Positions 1 through 7,578 of a stretch of 64,000 bases of DNA are shown here, one piece after another (positions within the stretch are counted from its first letter, which is position 1; each line of letters starts with the position of its first letter). This DNA comes from Brachybacterium sp042666875 (GTDB lineage: Bacteria; Actinomycetota; Actinomycetes; Actinomycetales; Dermabacteraceae). The stretch covers positions 290,593 through 354,592 of the forward strand of contig NZ_JBHTCX010000003.1 in the NCBI RefSeq assembly GCF_042666875.1, in the 5' to 3' direction. The translations under genes were made by a program, and so were the position numbers. The notes below the pieces were generated by a model. That model was not told the origin of the DNA. It did not search any database and worked only from the letters and a program-made list of their open reading frames with translations.

Positions 1-1191
1 CAGCCCGTAGGCGAATCCGCCCCAGACCAGAGGCAGGCCGACGATGAAGATCCGCACCCACCGGTCACGCGCCGCGGCGTCCTCCCACCGGAACGCACCG
101 ACCATGGCGAGGGTGTTCGTCATCTGGCGCGCGAAGCCGGGCGTGTTGGCCAGCACCGTCTTGAAGAGGGCGACACCGGCGCCGAGCAGGAAGAACACCT
201 CCGCCCAGGTGCCGAGGGTGTCGGTGAAGATCCGCGAGATCGTCGCCAGGACGTCGGTACCCTCGGGCCGCAGTCCCTGGGGGTGCAGCACGGCGGCGCC
301 GAGGACGTAGAACGCGACGGTCGAGACGGTGTAGATGACCCACGAGAGCCAGGCGTCCTTCTTCATCACGGAGATCCACCCGCGGGCGCGGTCGGCCCAC
401 TCCTGGGAGCCGTCATTCGGTCCCGCCCAGGCGGCGTAGCCCTTCTCGACGCACCAGTAGGTGTACTTGGTGATCTCGTCGGCGCCGATGCCGGTGAAGC
501 CGAAGACGGCCAGGGCCAGACCCATCGCGCCGGCCGAGAGCTGGAAGGACAGCCCCTGGCCGACGTCCATCAGGGTCCAGGAGAACTGGGTGAACTGCAG
601 ACCGATGACCAGAGCCAGCACGCAACCGGTGACGACCACGACCAGGACGGTGCACAGCCGCTCGACGAGCTCGTACTTGTTGGTCACCTGGATCGCGATG
701 GTGGCGGCGACGATGGCGATGATCCAGAACGCCAGGGACGGGGCCGACAGCGGTGCGCCGAGCACGGGCAGGGCGGCGGAGAACGCGAAGGCTGCGGCCG
801 ACAGCACCCCGCCCTGCCCGATGATGCCCTGGGTGAAGTTCAGCAGACCCAGGTAGGTCATCCAACTCCTGCCGAACAGCTTCGGGGCGACGTCGTTGTA
901 GCCGGTGACCGAGGACTTCCCGGTGGAGATGCTCCAGCGGGCCAGTTCGATCTGGACGCCGACCTTCACGATGGTCGACAGCAGGATCACCCACAGCAGG
1001 ATGAACCCGACCTCGGCGCCGAGCGCGGTGGCGGTGATGAGCTCACCGGAACCGACAACGGCGGCGCTGGTGACCATTCCGGGACCGAGGAATCTCAGCG
1101 AGGGTCTCCAGCCCCGTGGCGGCTCGAGGATCTTGCTCGTGTCGCGCACGTAGGGGTCGGCTTTGATGACGGGCATGGTCGCGTCGGTCAC
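1..1191 (-). CDS. Nramp-related membrane transporter (3' end beyond window)
   Basis: Seen: 397 codons are open from a GTG at 1191 to the window edge, preceded by GGAG five bases upstream; an ATG at 1176 is the alternative start. The protein is strongly hydrophobic, and its first membrane segment (about residues 35-60) carries GPGMVTSAAVVGSGELI, typical of the Nramp-related branch of the APC superfamily. Oddity: the classical metal-binding motifs of Nramp carriers (DPGN in TM1, MPHN in TM6) are absent. TM1 has VGSGE and the TM6 region reads GFTGIGADE, so I would not call it a manganese transporter. It lies 47 bases downstream of a 3-hydroxyacyl-CoA-dehydrogenase-like gene on the same strand and may import that enzyme's substrate. 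This is inference. Confidence 0.72.
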   Translation of the reverse strand, partial: MTDATMPVIKADPYVRDTSKILEPPRGWRPSLRFLGPGMVTSAAVVGSGELITATALGAEVGFILLWVILLSTIVKVGVQIELARWSISTGKSSVTGYNDVAPKLFGRSWMTYLGLLNFTQGIIGQGGVLSAAAFAFSAALPVLGAPLSAPSLAFWIIAIVAATIAIQVTNKYELVERLCTVLVVVVTGCVLALVIGLQFTQFSWTLMDVGQGLSFQLSAGAMGLALAVFGFTGIGADEITKYTYWCVEKGYAAWAGPNDGSQEWADRARGWISVMKKDAWLSWVIYTVSTVAFYVLGAAVLHPQGLRPEGTDVLATISRIFTDTLGTWAEVFFLLGAGVALFKTVLANTPGFARQMTNTLAMVGAFRWEDAAARDRWVRIFIVGLPLVWGGFAYGL

Positions 1192-1238
1192 GTCGTCTCC
1201 GTTGATCGCGTGGAAATCTGGGCTGGGGTGGGAGTAGG

Positions 1239-2216
1239 TCAGTGCTGGGTGGCGCCGGCGGAGGGAGGGGCGCCGAGATCGTCCTGGAGTCCCTGCATCC
1301 GCACGTACGCGTGGTCGCGGTAGCCCTGGATCGCGGCGCGGGTGTCCTCGTCGTACTCGCCGAGCAGACCCCGGCCGGACTTCATGCCGAGCGCGCCCTC
1401 GGCGACTGCCGACTCCAGCGCGGCAGGCGGGGCCATGCGGTCGCCGAACGCGTCGCGGAGTATCCCGAAGCACTTGGCGTAGACGTCGACACCCGCCTGG
1501 TCGACCATCGAGAACGGTCCGACCAGGCCGAGCCGGAATCCGAAGCTGTTGCGCACCAGGGTGTCGATGGCCTCCATCGAGGCCACGCCTTCCTCCACGA
1601 CCCGGAAGGCCTCGCTGACCATGGCGTACTGGATGCGGTTGACGACCATGCCCGGAGTGTCCCCGACCACGGCGGGACGCTTTCCCGCGCGTTCGAGCAC
1701 ACGCACGACGGCCTCGACGGCGGCCTCGTCGGTGTCCTCGCTCGCGACCACTTCGGCTCCCGGCACGAAGGGTGCCGGGTTGAAGAAGTGGATGGTCAGG
1801 AAGCGCTCCGGGGCGGTCACGGCGGATCGCAGGGTGTTCACCGAGATGGTCGAGGTGTTCGTGCCGATGATCGTGTCTGGGCGTGCATGGGCGGAGGCCC
1901 GCTCGAGGACCTCGCTCTTGACGTCGACGTCCTCGAACACGGCCTCGATGATGAGGTCGGCCTGACCGGCGGCCTCCTCCACGGAGTCGGCGGCGTGCAG
2001 ATGACGGTCGACCGCGTCTGCCGCGCCCGAGGCGAAGAGCTCACGGGCCTCGAACTCGCGGCTCTGGGCGACGAGGCGGTCGCGGGCAGCCGCGGCCACC
2101 TCGGCGCTCTGGTCGGCCAGCTGGACGGTGAATCCGGCCGCGGCGAAGACCTGCGCGATCCCTCCTCCCATGTAGCCGGAGCCGAGCACGGCGACCGTGC
2201 GAACCTCGCGTGGCAT
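1239..2216 (-). CDS. 3-hydroxyacyl-CoA dehydrogenase family NAD enzyme
   Basis: Predicted cytoplasmic NAD-dependent dehydrogenase of 325 aa. Residues 12-17 (GSGYMG) form the Rossmann loop. The catalytic signature of the family is complete: His143 in HFFNPA, Glu155 and Asn193. The single NAD plus C-terminal domain layout matches 3-hydroxybutyryl-CoA dehydrogenase, but also carnitine dehydrogenase and L-gulonate 3-dehydrogenase, so the substrate is open. The start at 2216 is chosen because AGAGG lies just upstream; the reading frame continues further upstream without a better start. It is divergent from a FadR-type regulator and probably co-transcribed with the Nramp-related transporter, which suggests a small regulated catabolic unit for a hydroxy acid. 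Confidence 0.8.
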   Translation of the reverse strand: MPREVRTVAVLGSGYMGGGIAQVFAAAGFTVQLADQSAEVAAAARDRLVAQSREFEARELFASGAADAVDRHLHAADSVEEAAGQADLIIEAVFEDVDVKSEVLERASAHARPDTIIGTNTSTISVNTLRSAVTAPERFLTIHFFNPAPFVPGAEVVASEDTDEAAVEAVVRVLERAGKRPAVVGDTPGMVVNRIQYAMVSEAFRVVEEGVASMEAIDTLVRNSFGFRLGLVGPFSMVDQAGVDVYAKCFGILRDAFGDRMAPPAALESAVAEGALGMKSGRGLLGEYDEDTRAAIQGYRDHAYVRMQGLQDDLGAPPSAGATQH

Positions 2217-2424
2217 GGTGTGTCCTCTCGTGTGCTGTTCGGCGCGGGGCGCCGTGCTGACGGTGCGACCGACCGCCCTCGATGTCTGCAGGACCGCCTG
2301 CACGGGACGGCGAGGACGAACGGCTGAGCGACTCCGGCACGGCCGGCTCGACGGTGAGTGCCAGGGGATGAGTGCGCGATGCGATTCGCGGCGTGCGCCA
2401 CGCAACACGATCTCGTAGAGAAGA

Positions 2425-2442
2425 TACGATCTACGATCTACG
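2425..2442. promoter_or_regulatory. TACGATC direct repeats, candidate GntR operator
   Basis: TACGATCTACGATCTACG lies between the divergent dehydrogenase and FadR-type regulator genes. The heptamer TACGATC occurs twice and begins a third time. A short repeated site in a divergent promoter region suits binding by the adjacent regulator; this is position-based inference. Confidence 0.4.
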
Positions 2443-2488
2443 TCAAGCGCGATGACGCCCGTCCGACCATCGGGACACGGCTACCCTC

Positions 2489-3232
2489 ATGGGCATGGAA
2501 ACTCGCGACGAGCCCGGGGTGCCGGCCAGTTCCCTCATGCCGACGTCCCGCAGTCCTGCTCGCTCTGACCTGCGTGAATACGTCTACGACAGCATCTTGG
2601 AGATGCTGCTGCGCGACGACGCCCCTCCGGGCGCGCGCCTGTCGATCAGCACCATCGCCGAGCAACTCGACGTCTCCCCCACCCCGGTGCGCGAGGCCCT
2701 GGTCCAGCTGGAGCGCACGGGCCTGGTCACGCGCACGGTCCGCAAGGGATACCGGGTCTCTCCGCCGCTGGGACAGGATCAGCTGGCCGAACTGTTCACG
2801 GCGCGCGAGATGCTCGAATGCACCGCCGTCCGGCTCGCCGCGGCCGCGTCCCCGGCGGCGCTGCTCCCCGAGCTGCGCGCCGCACAGGAACAGCACCGCC
2901 GCGCCGGGGAGGCCGTGATCACGGCGCTCGACTCCGGGCGGCGCGACGTGTCGCTGGCTGCGGACTACTTCGCCCGCGACCGCGAGTTCCACGAGGTGAT
3001 CTTCCGTCACTGCGGGAACCGCTACCTGATGGAGATGTCGCAGGATCTCGGTTCGCTGGTGCAACGGCTGCGACGCATGGTCCACCGGGGCGTCACCGAC
3101 GTCCGGGAAGCGATCGGCGAGCACGAGGCGATCATCGACGCTCTCGAGAGCGGCGACGCAGCGGCCGGCGAATCGGCCATGCGTGAGCACATCCGGAACG
3201 TCATCGAGCGGTCGACGAGCGACCAGGCGTAG
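2489..3232 (+). CDS. GntR family (FadR subfamily) transcriptional regulator
   Basis: 247 aa. An N-terminal winged helix (about residues 28-95, with the recognition stretch LDVSPTPVREALVQL) is followed by an all-helical FCD ligand domain (about 100-240) carrying FHEVIF and EHEAIIDAL, the kind of His/Asp/Glu positions that bind metal and a carboxylate in this subfamily. The ATG at 2489 gives about 25 residues of disordered leader; an ATG at 2495 is equally possible. It is transcribed away from the dehydrogenase and transporter genes and probably represses them until an organic-acid inducer binds. Confidence 0.85.
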   Translation: MGMETRDEPGVPASSLMPTSRSPARSDLREYVYDSILEMLLRDDAPPGARLSISTIAEQLDVSPTPVREALVQLERTGLVTRTVRKGYRVSPPLGQDQLAELFTAREMLECTAVRLAAAASPAALLPELRAAQEQHRRAGEAVITALDSGRRDVSLAADYFARDREFHEVIFRHCGNRYLMEMSQDLGSLVQRLRRMVHRGVTDVREAIGEHEAIIDALESGDAAAGESAMREHIRNVIERSTSDQA

Positions 3233-3312
3233 TCCGGAGCCGCCGGGCTCGGCTCCCGGTGCGCGGCTACGTGCTGTCGTCGCCCGGGCACCGCCCCTCA
3301 GCGCCCTACACG

Positions 3313-4287
3313 TCAGTACCCCGCATCCCGATCCACGATGTTGCGCAGCTCCTCGCCCCGCACCCACCGTCGGACGTTCTCGAGCATGATCTGCCGGCCG
3401 CGTTCGACCGTCGCCGGTGTGGTCGCCGCATTGTGCGGGGTGATGATGGCGCCCGGGGCGTTCCACAGCGGGCTGCTCACCGGCAGGGGTTCGACCGCGT
3501 GGGCGTCTATGCCGGCCCCGCCGAGGTGACCCGAGCGCAAAGCATCGACAAGGGCGTCCTCGTCGACGATCCCGCCGCGGGAGGTGACGATGATCGCGGA
3601 TCCCGGCGGCATCAGCGCGATCTCCGCGGCGCCGATCATTCCCGTCGTCTCAGGGGTCAGCGGGGCCGTCACCACCAGCATGTCGCTGGTGCTCAGCAGA
3701 TTGCGCAGCCCGTCGGCGCCGTACCGCAGACTCACCAGTCCGTCGCACTCCGCTTCGCCCCGGCGGCGCAGGGCCGTCACCTGCATGTGGCAGGCCCGGG
3801 CCTTGGCTGCGAGATCCTTGCCGCTGTGGCCGTACCCGATGATCCCGAGGCGCGTCCCGGCGAGTTCTCCGTGCACACGCCGCTGCCAGACGTGACGCTG
3901 CTGCGCCGCGGCCCAGGCGGGGGCATCGCGGCTGATCATGAGCATCAGCATGAGGGCGTGCTCGGCAAGGGGGATCGCTCCGTTGCCGGCTGCGGAGGTC
4001 AGCGTGACCATGGCGGGCACGGAGCCGGGCCGCAGCCACGCGTCGACTCCCGCGGCAGTGCTGTGGACCCATTCGAGGGACGGGAAGGCTCGCAGGTCGC
4101 TGCTGGGAGACGCCCCCAGCAGCGCGCGGACGTCGTCCGCGGGCTCGCCCGCGTCCAGGTCCGCCACGCTCTCGCCGGCGGCCTCCCGGATCGCCTCGAG
4201 GTCCGCACGAGCGCTGCCGGTCACCCCGATCCGCGCCGGGCTAGCGGCCCACGCGCTCATGCCGCTGCCGCTGCTCAGCCCGCTCAC
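3313..4287 (-). CDS. D-2-hydroxyacid dehydrogenase
   Basis: 324 aa NAD(P)-dependent oxidoreductase of the D-isomer-specific family, which reduces 2-keto acids such as glyoxylate or hydroxypyruvate. The dinucleotide loop GYGHSG lies at residues 151-156 and the catalytic triad is present: Arg237 (SRGGIVDE), Glu266 (HAVEPLP) and His285 (TPHNAA). The GTG start overlaps the stop of the upstream ABC permease by four bases (GTGA), so it is the last gene of the importer operon and translationally coupled. Together with the reductase and the hydroxypyruvate-isomerase-like gene further upstream it hints at C2/C3 hydroxyacid metabolism. The substrate is not resolved. Confidence 0.85.
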   Translation of the reverse strand: MSGLSSGSGMSAWAASPARIGVTGSARADLEAIREAAGESVADLDAGEPADDVRALLGASPSSDLRAFPSLEWVHSTAAGVDAWLRPGSVPAMVTLTSAAGNGAIPLAEHALMLMLMISRDAPAWAAAQQRHVWQRRVHGELAGTRLGIIGYGHSGKDLAAKARACHMQVTALRRRGEAECDGLVSLRYGADGLRNLLSTSDMLVVTAPLTPETTGMIGAAEIALMPPGSAIIVTSRGGIVDEDALVDALRSGHLGGAGIDAHAVEPLPVSSPLWNAPGAIITPHNAATTPATVERGRQIMLENVRRWVRGEELRNIVDRDAGY

Positions 4288-5192
4288 TTCAGCCCCGTGG
4301 TCGCGATACCGCGGATCAGGTGTTTCTGGGCGAACGCGAAGAACAGCAGCAGCGGGATCAGCGACAGCAGGGACATCGCCATGAGAGTGCCGGTCCCCTG
4401 CTGTGACTGGGAATCCACGAGCGCGTTGAGCGCGATCGGGACGGTGAACACCGAGGAGTCCGTCAGGTAGATCAGCTGTCCGAAGAAGTCGTTCCAGGTC
4501 CAGATGAACGTGAAGATCGTGGTGGTGATGAGGGCGGGCTTCATGAGCGGCAGGATGATGCTGCGGAACACCCGGAACGGTCCAGCGCCGTCGATCGCGG
4601 CCGCCTCGTCCAGCTGGCGCGGGATCCCGCGGATGAACTGGACCATGAGGAAGATGAAGAACGCGTCCGTGGCGAGGAACTTGGGCAGGATCAGCGGCAC
4701 GAACGTGTTCACCAGCCCGAGGCTCGAGAAGACGATGTACTGCGGGATGATGACTGCGTGCATCGGCAGCATCACCGTGACCAGTACGATCGCGAAGTAG
4801 ACGTTTCGTGCGCGGAACTCGAGCCGGGCGAGGGCGTAGGCGGTCAGCGAGCAGGACAGCAGATTCCCCAGGATGGCGCTGACGGCGACCACCGCGGAGT
4901 TGCCGAAGAACACCCAGAACGGAAACCCTCCCACCATCCAGCCGTTGATGAAGTTCTCGAGTGTGAGCTCGGTGGGGATGATGCTGGGGTCGGTGAGCAC
5001 CAGGTGCGAGGGCTTGAATGCGCTGACCGCCATCCAGATCAGTGGGTAGAGCATGAAGAGCCCGAAGAGGACCAGTCCGCAGTGCCGGATGATCGCTCCA
5101 CGGGTCCGGGATCGGCGCATCGAGGGCGCCGCGGCGAGCCGTGGCGCGGTCTCCCCGGCGGCCGGGGCGGGGTCAAGGGTGGAAGTGGCCAT
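4284..5192 (-). CDS. CUT1 sugar ABC transporter permease (MalG type)
   Basis: 302 aa inner-membrane subunit with about six membrane segments. The EAA coupling loop, EAAAIDGAGPFRVFRSIILP at about residues 195-215, docks the ATPase. An N-terminal extension rich in Ala/Pro and Arg precedes the first segment, as in many actinobacterial MalG homologues. The start at 5192 follows GGAG at good spacing and lies one base past the upstream permease stop. It pairs with the MalF-type permease (5194-6138) and the lipoprotein (6135-7442). No ATP-binding gene accompanies them. Confidence 0.9.
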   Translation of the reverse strand: MATSTLDPAPAAGETAPRLAAAPSMRRSRTRGAIIRHCGLVLFGLFMLYPLIWMAVSAFKPSHLVLTDPSIIPTELTLENFINGWMVGGFPFWVFFGNSAVVAVSAILGNLLSCSLTAYALARLEFRARNVYFAIVLVTVMLPMHAVIIPQYIVFSSLGLVNTFVPLILPKFLATDAFFIFLMVQFIRGIPRQLDEAAAIDGAGPFRVFRSIILPLMKPALITTTIFTFIWTWNDFFGQLIYLTDSSVFTVPIALNALVDSQSQQGTGTLMAMSLLSLIPLLLFFAFAQKHLIRGIATTGLK

Positions 5193-5193
5193 A

Positions 5194-6138
5194 TCAGTCT
5201 CCGTAGAACACCCAGTACTTGGACAGGGTGAAGTGCAGGGCGGTGATCAGCGCGATTGCGAGCAGCAGCACCCAGGCCAGAGCTGAGGCGTACCCCATGT
5301 CGAAGTTCACGAAAGCCTGCTGGTAGATGTACAGGGTGTAGAACAACGTCGAGTCGACGGGGCCGCCCGTGCCGCTGCTGATCACGTGGGCCTGCGTGAA
5401 CGCCTGGAACGAGCCGATGGTCTGCAGGATCAGGTTGAAGAAGACGATCGGAGTCAGCAGGGGGATGGTGACGTGACGGAACATGTGCAGCTTCGAGGCC
5501 CCATCCACTCTCGCCGCCTCGTACAGCTCCTCCGGGATCTGCCGCAGCCCGGCCAGGAAGATCACCATCGGCGAACCGAAGGTCCAGACGTTGAGGACGA
5601 TCAGCGTCCACAGGGCGCTGTCCGGATTCTGCAGCCAGTTCGCGCCGTCGATGCCGATCAGGGCGAGAGCCTGATTGACCAGGCCCTCCTGTCCGAAGAT
5701 CTGCTTCCACAGCACCGCCACGGCCACACTCGTGCCCAGCAGAGAGGGCAGGTAGTACGCGCTGCGGTAGATGGACAGCCCGCGCAGTCCCCTATCCAGC
5801 ACGAGAGCCAGCGCGAGCGCGAAGACCAGCTGCAGCGGCACCGAGACCAGCACGTACATACTGGTCACGCGCGCCGACGCCCAGAACCTGTCGTCGCCGA
5901 GCATGCGCTGGAAGTTGTCGAGCCCGATGAACTCGGGCGCGGTCATGATGTTGTAGTCGGTGAAGGAGAGGTACAGCGAGGCCAACATGGGCGCGGCCGT
6001 CACCAGCAGCAGTCCGGTCAGCCACGGCGACATGAACGCGTGCGCCGCGAGCTCCTGATTGTGTCGCGTCTTCCGCCGCGGCCGCGGTGAGCCGGCCGAG
6101 GCCTCCTCCGCCGCCGGCGCCGCCGCGGGCGCGCTCAT
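5194..6138 (-). CDS. CUT1 sugar ABC transporter permease (MalF type)
   Basis: 314 aa membrane protein with about six helices. The EAA loop is at about residues 210-230 (YEAARVDGASKLHMFRHVTI). The N-terminal ~30 residues are Ala/Pro-rich and then basic. The ATG at 6138 overlaps the stop of the binding-protein gene by four bases (ATGA) and is preceded by GAGGAGG. It forms the translocation pore with the following permease. Confidence 0.9.
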   Translation of the reverse strand: MSAPAAAPAAEEASAGSPRPRRKTRHNQELAAHAFMSPWLTGLLLVTAAPMLASLYLSFTDYNIMTAPEFIGLDNFQRMLGDDRFWASARVTSMYVLVSVPLQLVFALALALVLDRGLRGLSIYRSAYYLPSLLGTSVAVAVLWKQIFGQEGLVNQALALIGIDGANWLQNPDSALWTLIVLNVWTFGSPMVIFLAGLRQIPEELYEAARVDGASKLHMFRHVTIPLLTPIVFFNLILQTIGSFQAFTQAHVISSGTGGPVDSTLFYTLYIYQQAFVNFDMGYASALAWVLLLAIALITALHFTLSKYWVFYGD

Positions 6139-7442
6139 CCGTCCTCCTCACCGCTGGCGGCGCGATCGATGCCCTGGTTGATCTCAGCGATCATGTCTGC
6201 GGCCCCCTCGGGGATCGTCGAGCTGCCGCTGGTGATCTCCTCCAGCACCCGGGTCATGACGGTGCGCCAGGTGCTCGATCCGGCGGGTGCCTCGTACCGG
6301 GGCTGGCGATCCACGTCGCGATCCTCGGTGACCACGTCGAGCATCTTCTTCTCGTTGTCGCTGGCGAACTCCCTGTACTCCTCGGTCACCCTCGGGTTCA
6401 CCGGAGCACCCATCGTCAGGCCCACGATCTTCAGCATGTCCACGGTCCCGTGGGTGAAGTTGAAGACTTCACCGGCCAGCTCGGCCTTCTCGTCACTGGC
6501 GTCGGCGTAGATCGCCTGGCGGGGATAGTAGAGGAACTGGTGCCCCTCGGGCGCCGATGGGTCCACGGGCAGGTGCGAGAGACCGAACTCGAAATCGGGG
6601 AACATCGTCGCGTCGTCGACGATGTGGTTGGAGTTGCTGAACCAGGCCAGGCAACGGTCGCCCACGTCCTCCCAGCCGGCCGCCACGCCGTCCTGCTCCC
6701 CGATGCTGGGGGTGGCGCCGGCCTCGCGGAGGTCCTCCCACCAGGCGAACCAGCTCTCGAGACCCTCCTGGGTGTAGCCGATGCGGCCGTCCTCGGTCCA
6801 CAGCTGTTCGCCGTGCTGGCGCAGCCATCCCTCGAAGGGCAGGTCGGCGTCGGCGGCGTAGGCCACGGCCCAGCGATCCTCCGTGTTCGAGGAGTAGTCC
6901 TTGGCGAACTCGGCGAAGCCGTCCCAGTCCCACGACTCGGGCCAGTCCACGCCGTCCTCTTCGGCGAAGGTGGCGTTGTAGCGGATCACGGGCACGAAGA
7001 TGCCGAACGGCATCGTGTTGTGCTCGCCGTCCAGGGAGAAGTCCTCGATGTCCTGCTCGGAATAGTCACTCAGGTCCAGGCTCCCGACGCTGTCCAACGG
7101 CCGGTAGAGGCCATTGGCGTAGTAGGTCATGACCTGCGCGGAGGGGATCCAGAAGATGTCGGCGACATTTCCCGCCGCCATCTGGGTCGTCATGCGCTCC
7201 TGGAACGCGGAGTATTCGGCGAACTCCACCGTGAGGGTGAGGTCCTCGTTCTGCTGCTCCATCAGGTCGAAGGCTTCCTGATAGTTCTGCTGCCTGACGT
7301 TGTTGCCCCAGAAGGCGTAGCGGACGCCGCCGTCAGCGATACCGCCTCCACCTCCTGCCACACCGCCGCAGGCGGCCAGCGCGCTCGTGCCGGCTATCGC
7401 GCCGGCCCCGGTGAAAAGACTCCGTCGGCTGAGGTGACGCAT
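6135..7442 (-). CDS. Extracellular sugar-binding lipoprotein of CUT1 importer
   Basis: 435 aa. The first residues carry a twin-arginine-like RRSLF and a lipobox LAAC about residue 25, followed by a Gly-rich linker: a lipid-anchored periplasm-facing receptor. The body is acidic and aromatic-rich like cluster-1 oligosaccharide-binding proteins (SBP_bac_1 fold). It is the first gene of the importer operon, with its own promoter region (7443-7578) holding a perfect palindrome. The two glycosidase-like genes upstream on the same strand suggest the ligand is a glycoside they act on; no ligand can be assigned from sequence. Confidence 0.88.
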   Translation of the reverse strand: MRHLSRRSLFTGAGAIAGTSALAACGGVAGGGGGIADGGVRYAFWGNNVRQQNYQEAFDLMEQQNEDLTLTVEFAEYSAFQERMTTQMAAGNVADIFWIPSAQVMTYYANGLYRPLDSVGSLDLSDYSEQDIEDFSLDGEHNTMPFGIFVPVIRYNATFAEEDGVDWPESWDWDGFAEFAKDYSSNTEDRWAVAYAADADLPFEGWLRQHGEQLWTEDGRIGYTQEGLESWFAWWEDLREAGATPSIGEQDGVAAGWEDVGDRCLAWFSNSNHIVDDATMFPDFEFGLSHLPVDPSAPEGHQFLYYPRQAIYADASDEKAELAGEVFNFTHGTVDMLKIVGLTMGAPVNPRVTEEYREFASDNEKKMLDVVTEDRDVDRQPRYEAPAGSSTWRTVMTRVLEEITSGSSTIPEGAADMIAEINQGIDRAASGEEDG

Positions 7443-7496
7443 TGCTGTGCTCCCGTCGTTGGAAGGACCGAGGGCTTCGTAGCCCCCATGTGGACA

Positions 7497-7525
7497 ATCC
7501 TCGCGAATGACAGATTGTCTGTCAA
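7497..7525 (-). promoter_or_regulatory. Promoter with overlapping palindrome TGACAGA-N3-TCTGTCA
   Basis: Read on the minus strand, TTGACA (7525-7520) is followed after 17 bases by GAGGAT (7502-7497), a plausible promoter for the binding-protein gene starting at 7442. A perfect 7-bp inverted repeat, TGACAGATTGTCTGTCA, spans 7508-7524 and covers the -35 element, so a repressor bound there would block transcription. The cognate regulator is unknown; the two FadR-type regulators in the window are candidates. Confidence 0.5.
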
Positions 7526-7578
7526 GAGTACATGCCTATCTGGCTCAGCTTCCTTGGGCCGCACGGTATGGCCGTGCC

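Noticed and set aside
3495..3510. GGTTCGA-like tRNA T-loop strings
   Set aside because: Isolated matches inside coding sequence; no cloverleaf could be drawn here or elsewhere in the window.
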